Position numbers and translations under genes: made by a program. From the NCBI GenBank assembly GCA_965223435.1, contig CBDCWQ010000021.1, positions 1,302,001 to 1,366,000 of the forward strand: a stretch of 64,000 nt of DNA. Direction: 5' to 3'. The stretch is from CBDCWQ01 sp965223435. GTDB lineage: Bacteria > Myxococcota > Kuafuiibacteriia > Kuafuiibacteriales > Kuafuiibacteriaceae. The notes beneath the pieces are model-generated. The model ran no database searches and was not told the origin of the DNA. It worked only from the letters and a program-made list of their open reading frames with translations. Positions 63,537 through 64,000 of the stretch are shown here, in pieces (within the stretch, counting starts at the first letter, position 1; every line of letters begins with the position of its first letter).

Positions 63537-64000
63537 ATGGCACGAAAGCGTGATGGTCTTACGCGTCGCAATTTTCTGAAGGGGCTCGGCGCTGGGGTTG
63601 GTCTGGCGGGCGGGATTGTGAACTCCCGTGTTGCTTTTGGACAGAGCAATGCCAAAGCTCCTGTGCGTCTGTTGCTTGTTCCGCTTCAGCACGGGTGGGG
63701 CAGAGACCGAGAGTACGGGAACTTCAGCGGCACCGAAACCAACTTCACCATACCCGCTCCGCTGACCCCATTTGAAGCGATTCGGGACCAATGTGTTTTT
63801 GTGGATGGGTTGCGGGGAACGTTGTGGGGAAACGCGCACGATGTTTCTTACTCGGACATTTTAACCGCCGCCGTCCCTTGGGGCGAGGGATCCTCGTCGC
63901 AGCTCGGTGCCCATTTTCCCGAGCCTATGGGACCGTCCATCGATTGGTTGATCGCAAACCAGCTCGGGGTGAAGGTCTTGCGGCTGACGGCTGGATTTCG
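63537..64000 (+). CDS. DUF1552 Tat-exported protein (3' end outside window)
   Basis: At least 154 residues, ATG preceded by GGGGGAG. Twin-arginine signal TRRNFLKGLGAGVGLAGG. The mature part starts PVRLLLVPLQHGWGRD, with SGTETNFTIP, LTPFEAIRDQCVFVDGL and NAHDVSYSDILTA, the start of DUF1552 proteins that accompany DUF1592/1588 lipoproteins in myxobacteria and planctomycetes. It overlaps nothing and follows the partner by two bases, so they form an operon. The rest is cut by the window edge. Confidence 0.85.
   Translation, partial: MARKRDGLTRRNFLKGLGAGVGLAGGIVNSRVAFGQSNAKAPVRLLLVPLQHGWGRDREYGNFSGTETNFTIPAPLTPFEAIRDQCVFVDGLRGTLWGNAHDVSYSDILTAAVPWGEGSSSQLGAHFPEPMGPSIDWLIANQLGVKVLRLTAGF

Noticed and set aside
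1..64000. CRISPR array, rRNA operon, prophage or plasmid replication genes
   Set aside because: No regularly spaced short repeats, no rRNA-like sequence, and no terminase, portal, capsid or replication initiator was seen.

Overview
The window looks like a chromosomal segment of a predatory or social deltaproteobacterium (Myxococcota in the broad sense, including Bradymonadales-like lineages). The signs are many secreted lipoproteins with long disordered or repeat-rich ectodomains, a Hanks-type Ser/Thr kinase, an RHS/SpvB polymorphic toxin, a von Willebrand A lipoprotein, a beta-propeller lipoprotein, and at the right end a DUF1592-type CxxCH lipoprotein followed by a Tat-exported DUF1552 protein, a pair I associate with myxobacteria and planctomycetes. 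The base composition is moderately GC-rich by eye. No replication gene, rRNA or CRISPR array was seen. This assignment is inference; no marker gene fixes the genus.

Layout. 1-8.5 kb is an accessory, partly decayed region. It holds the N-terminal part of a DUF5710-SF1 helicase translationally coupled to a small protein, a 617-aa protein of unknown function bracketed by two ~110-bp direct repeats, a HEAT-repeat protein, a frameshifted HExxH metallopeptidase-like gene, and a DUF7079-like gene under a palindromic box that recurs 36 kb away. 8.5-13.5 kb has a kinase/AraC fusion, an LRR-type lipoprotein and a YdjM-like membrane protein coupled to a membrane-anchored protein. 13.6-17.7 kb is a divergent pair: an RtcR sigma-54 activator with an N-terminal CARF-like region and a protein with two nucleotidyltransferase modules, together resembling an RNA-damage response locus. 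17.7-22.7 kb is housekeeping (CRP-like cNMP sensor, glutamate dehydrogenase, SDR, Tex).

22.8-42.2 kb is a cell-surface block: a LysM protein, a lipoprotein with three ~150-aa repeats, a 2,931-aa giant with a possible frameshifted signal peptide, an outer-membrane barrel, a vWA lipoprotein and a beta-propeller lipoprotein. 42.3-43.3 kb holds a strong promoter, a 7-codon leader peptide, a hairpin and then a wreck fusing HflX and ABC-F fragments, probably a dead antibiotic-responsive ribosome-protection locus. 43.3-47.0 kb holds a TetR regulator, an HD hydrolase, an XRE-cupin regulator, and an SDR plus QueA-like operon (ATGA overlap), a candidate unexplored modification pathway. 47.2-49.5 kb has a receiver protein, an esterase and a divergent ArsI/CadI-like dioxygenase with a SigZ-like sigma factor. 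49.6-56.5 kb is one RHS/SpvB gene with a C-terminal alpha/beta-hydrolase domain and no visible immunity gene. 56.5-64 kb has a large lipoprotein, tRNA-Gly(CCC), a TPR membrane protein and the DUF1592/DUF1552 pair, cut off at the window end.

Limits: all product names come from motif reading by eye. No alignment or profile search was run, so family names without listed motifs should be treated as provisional.
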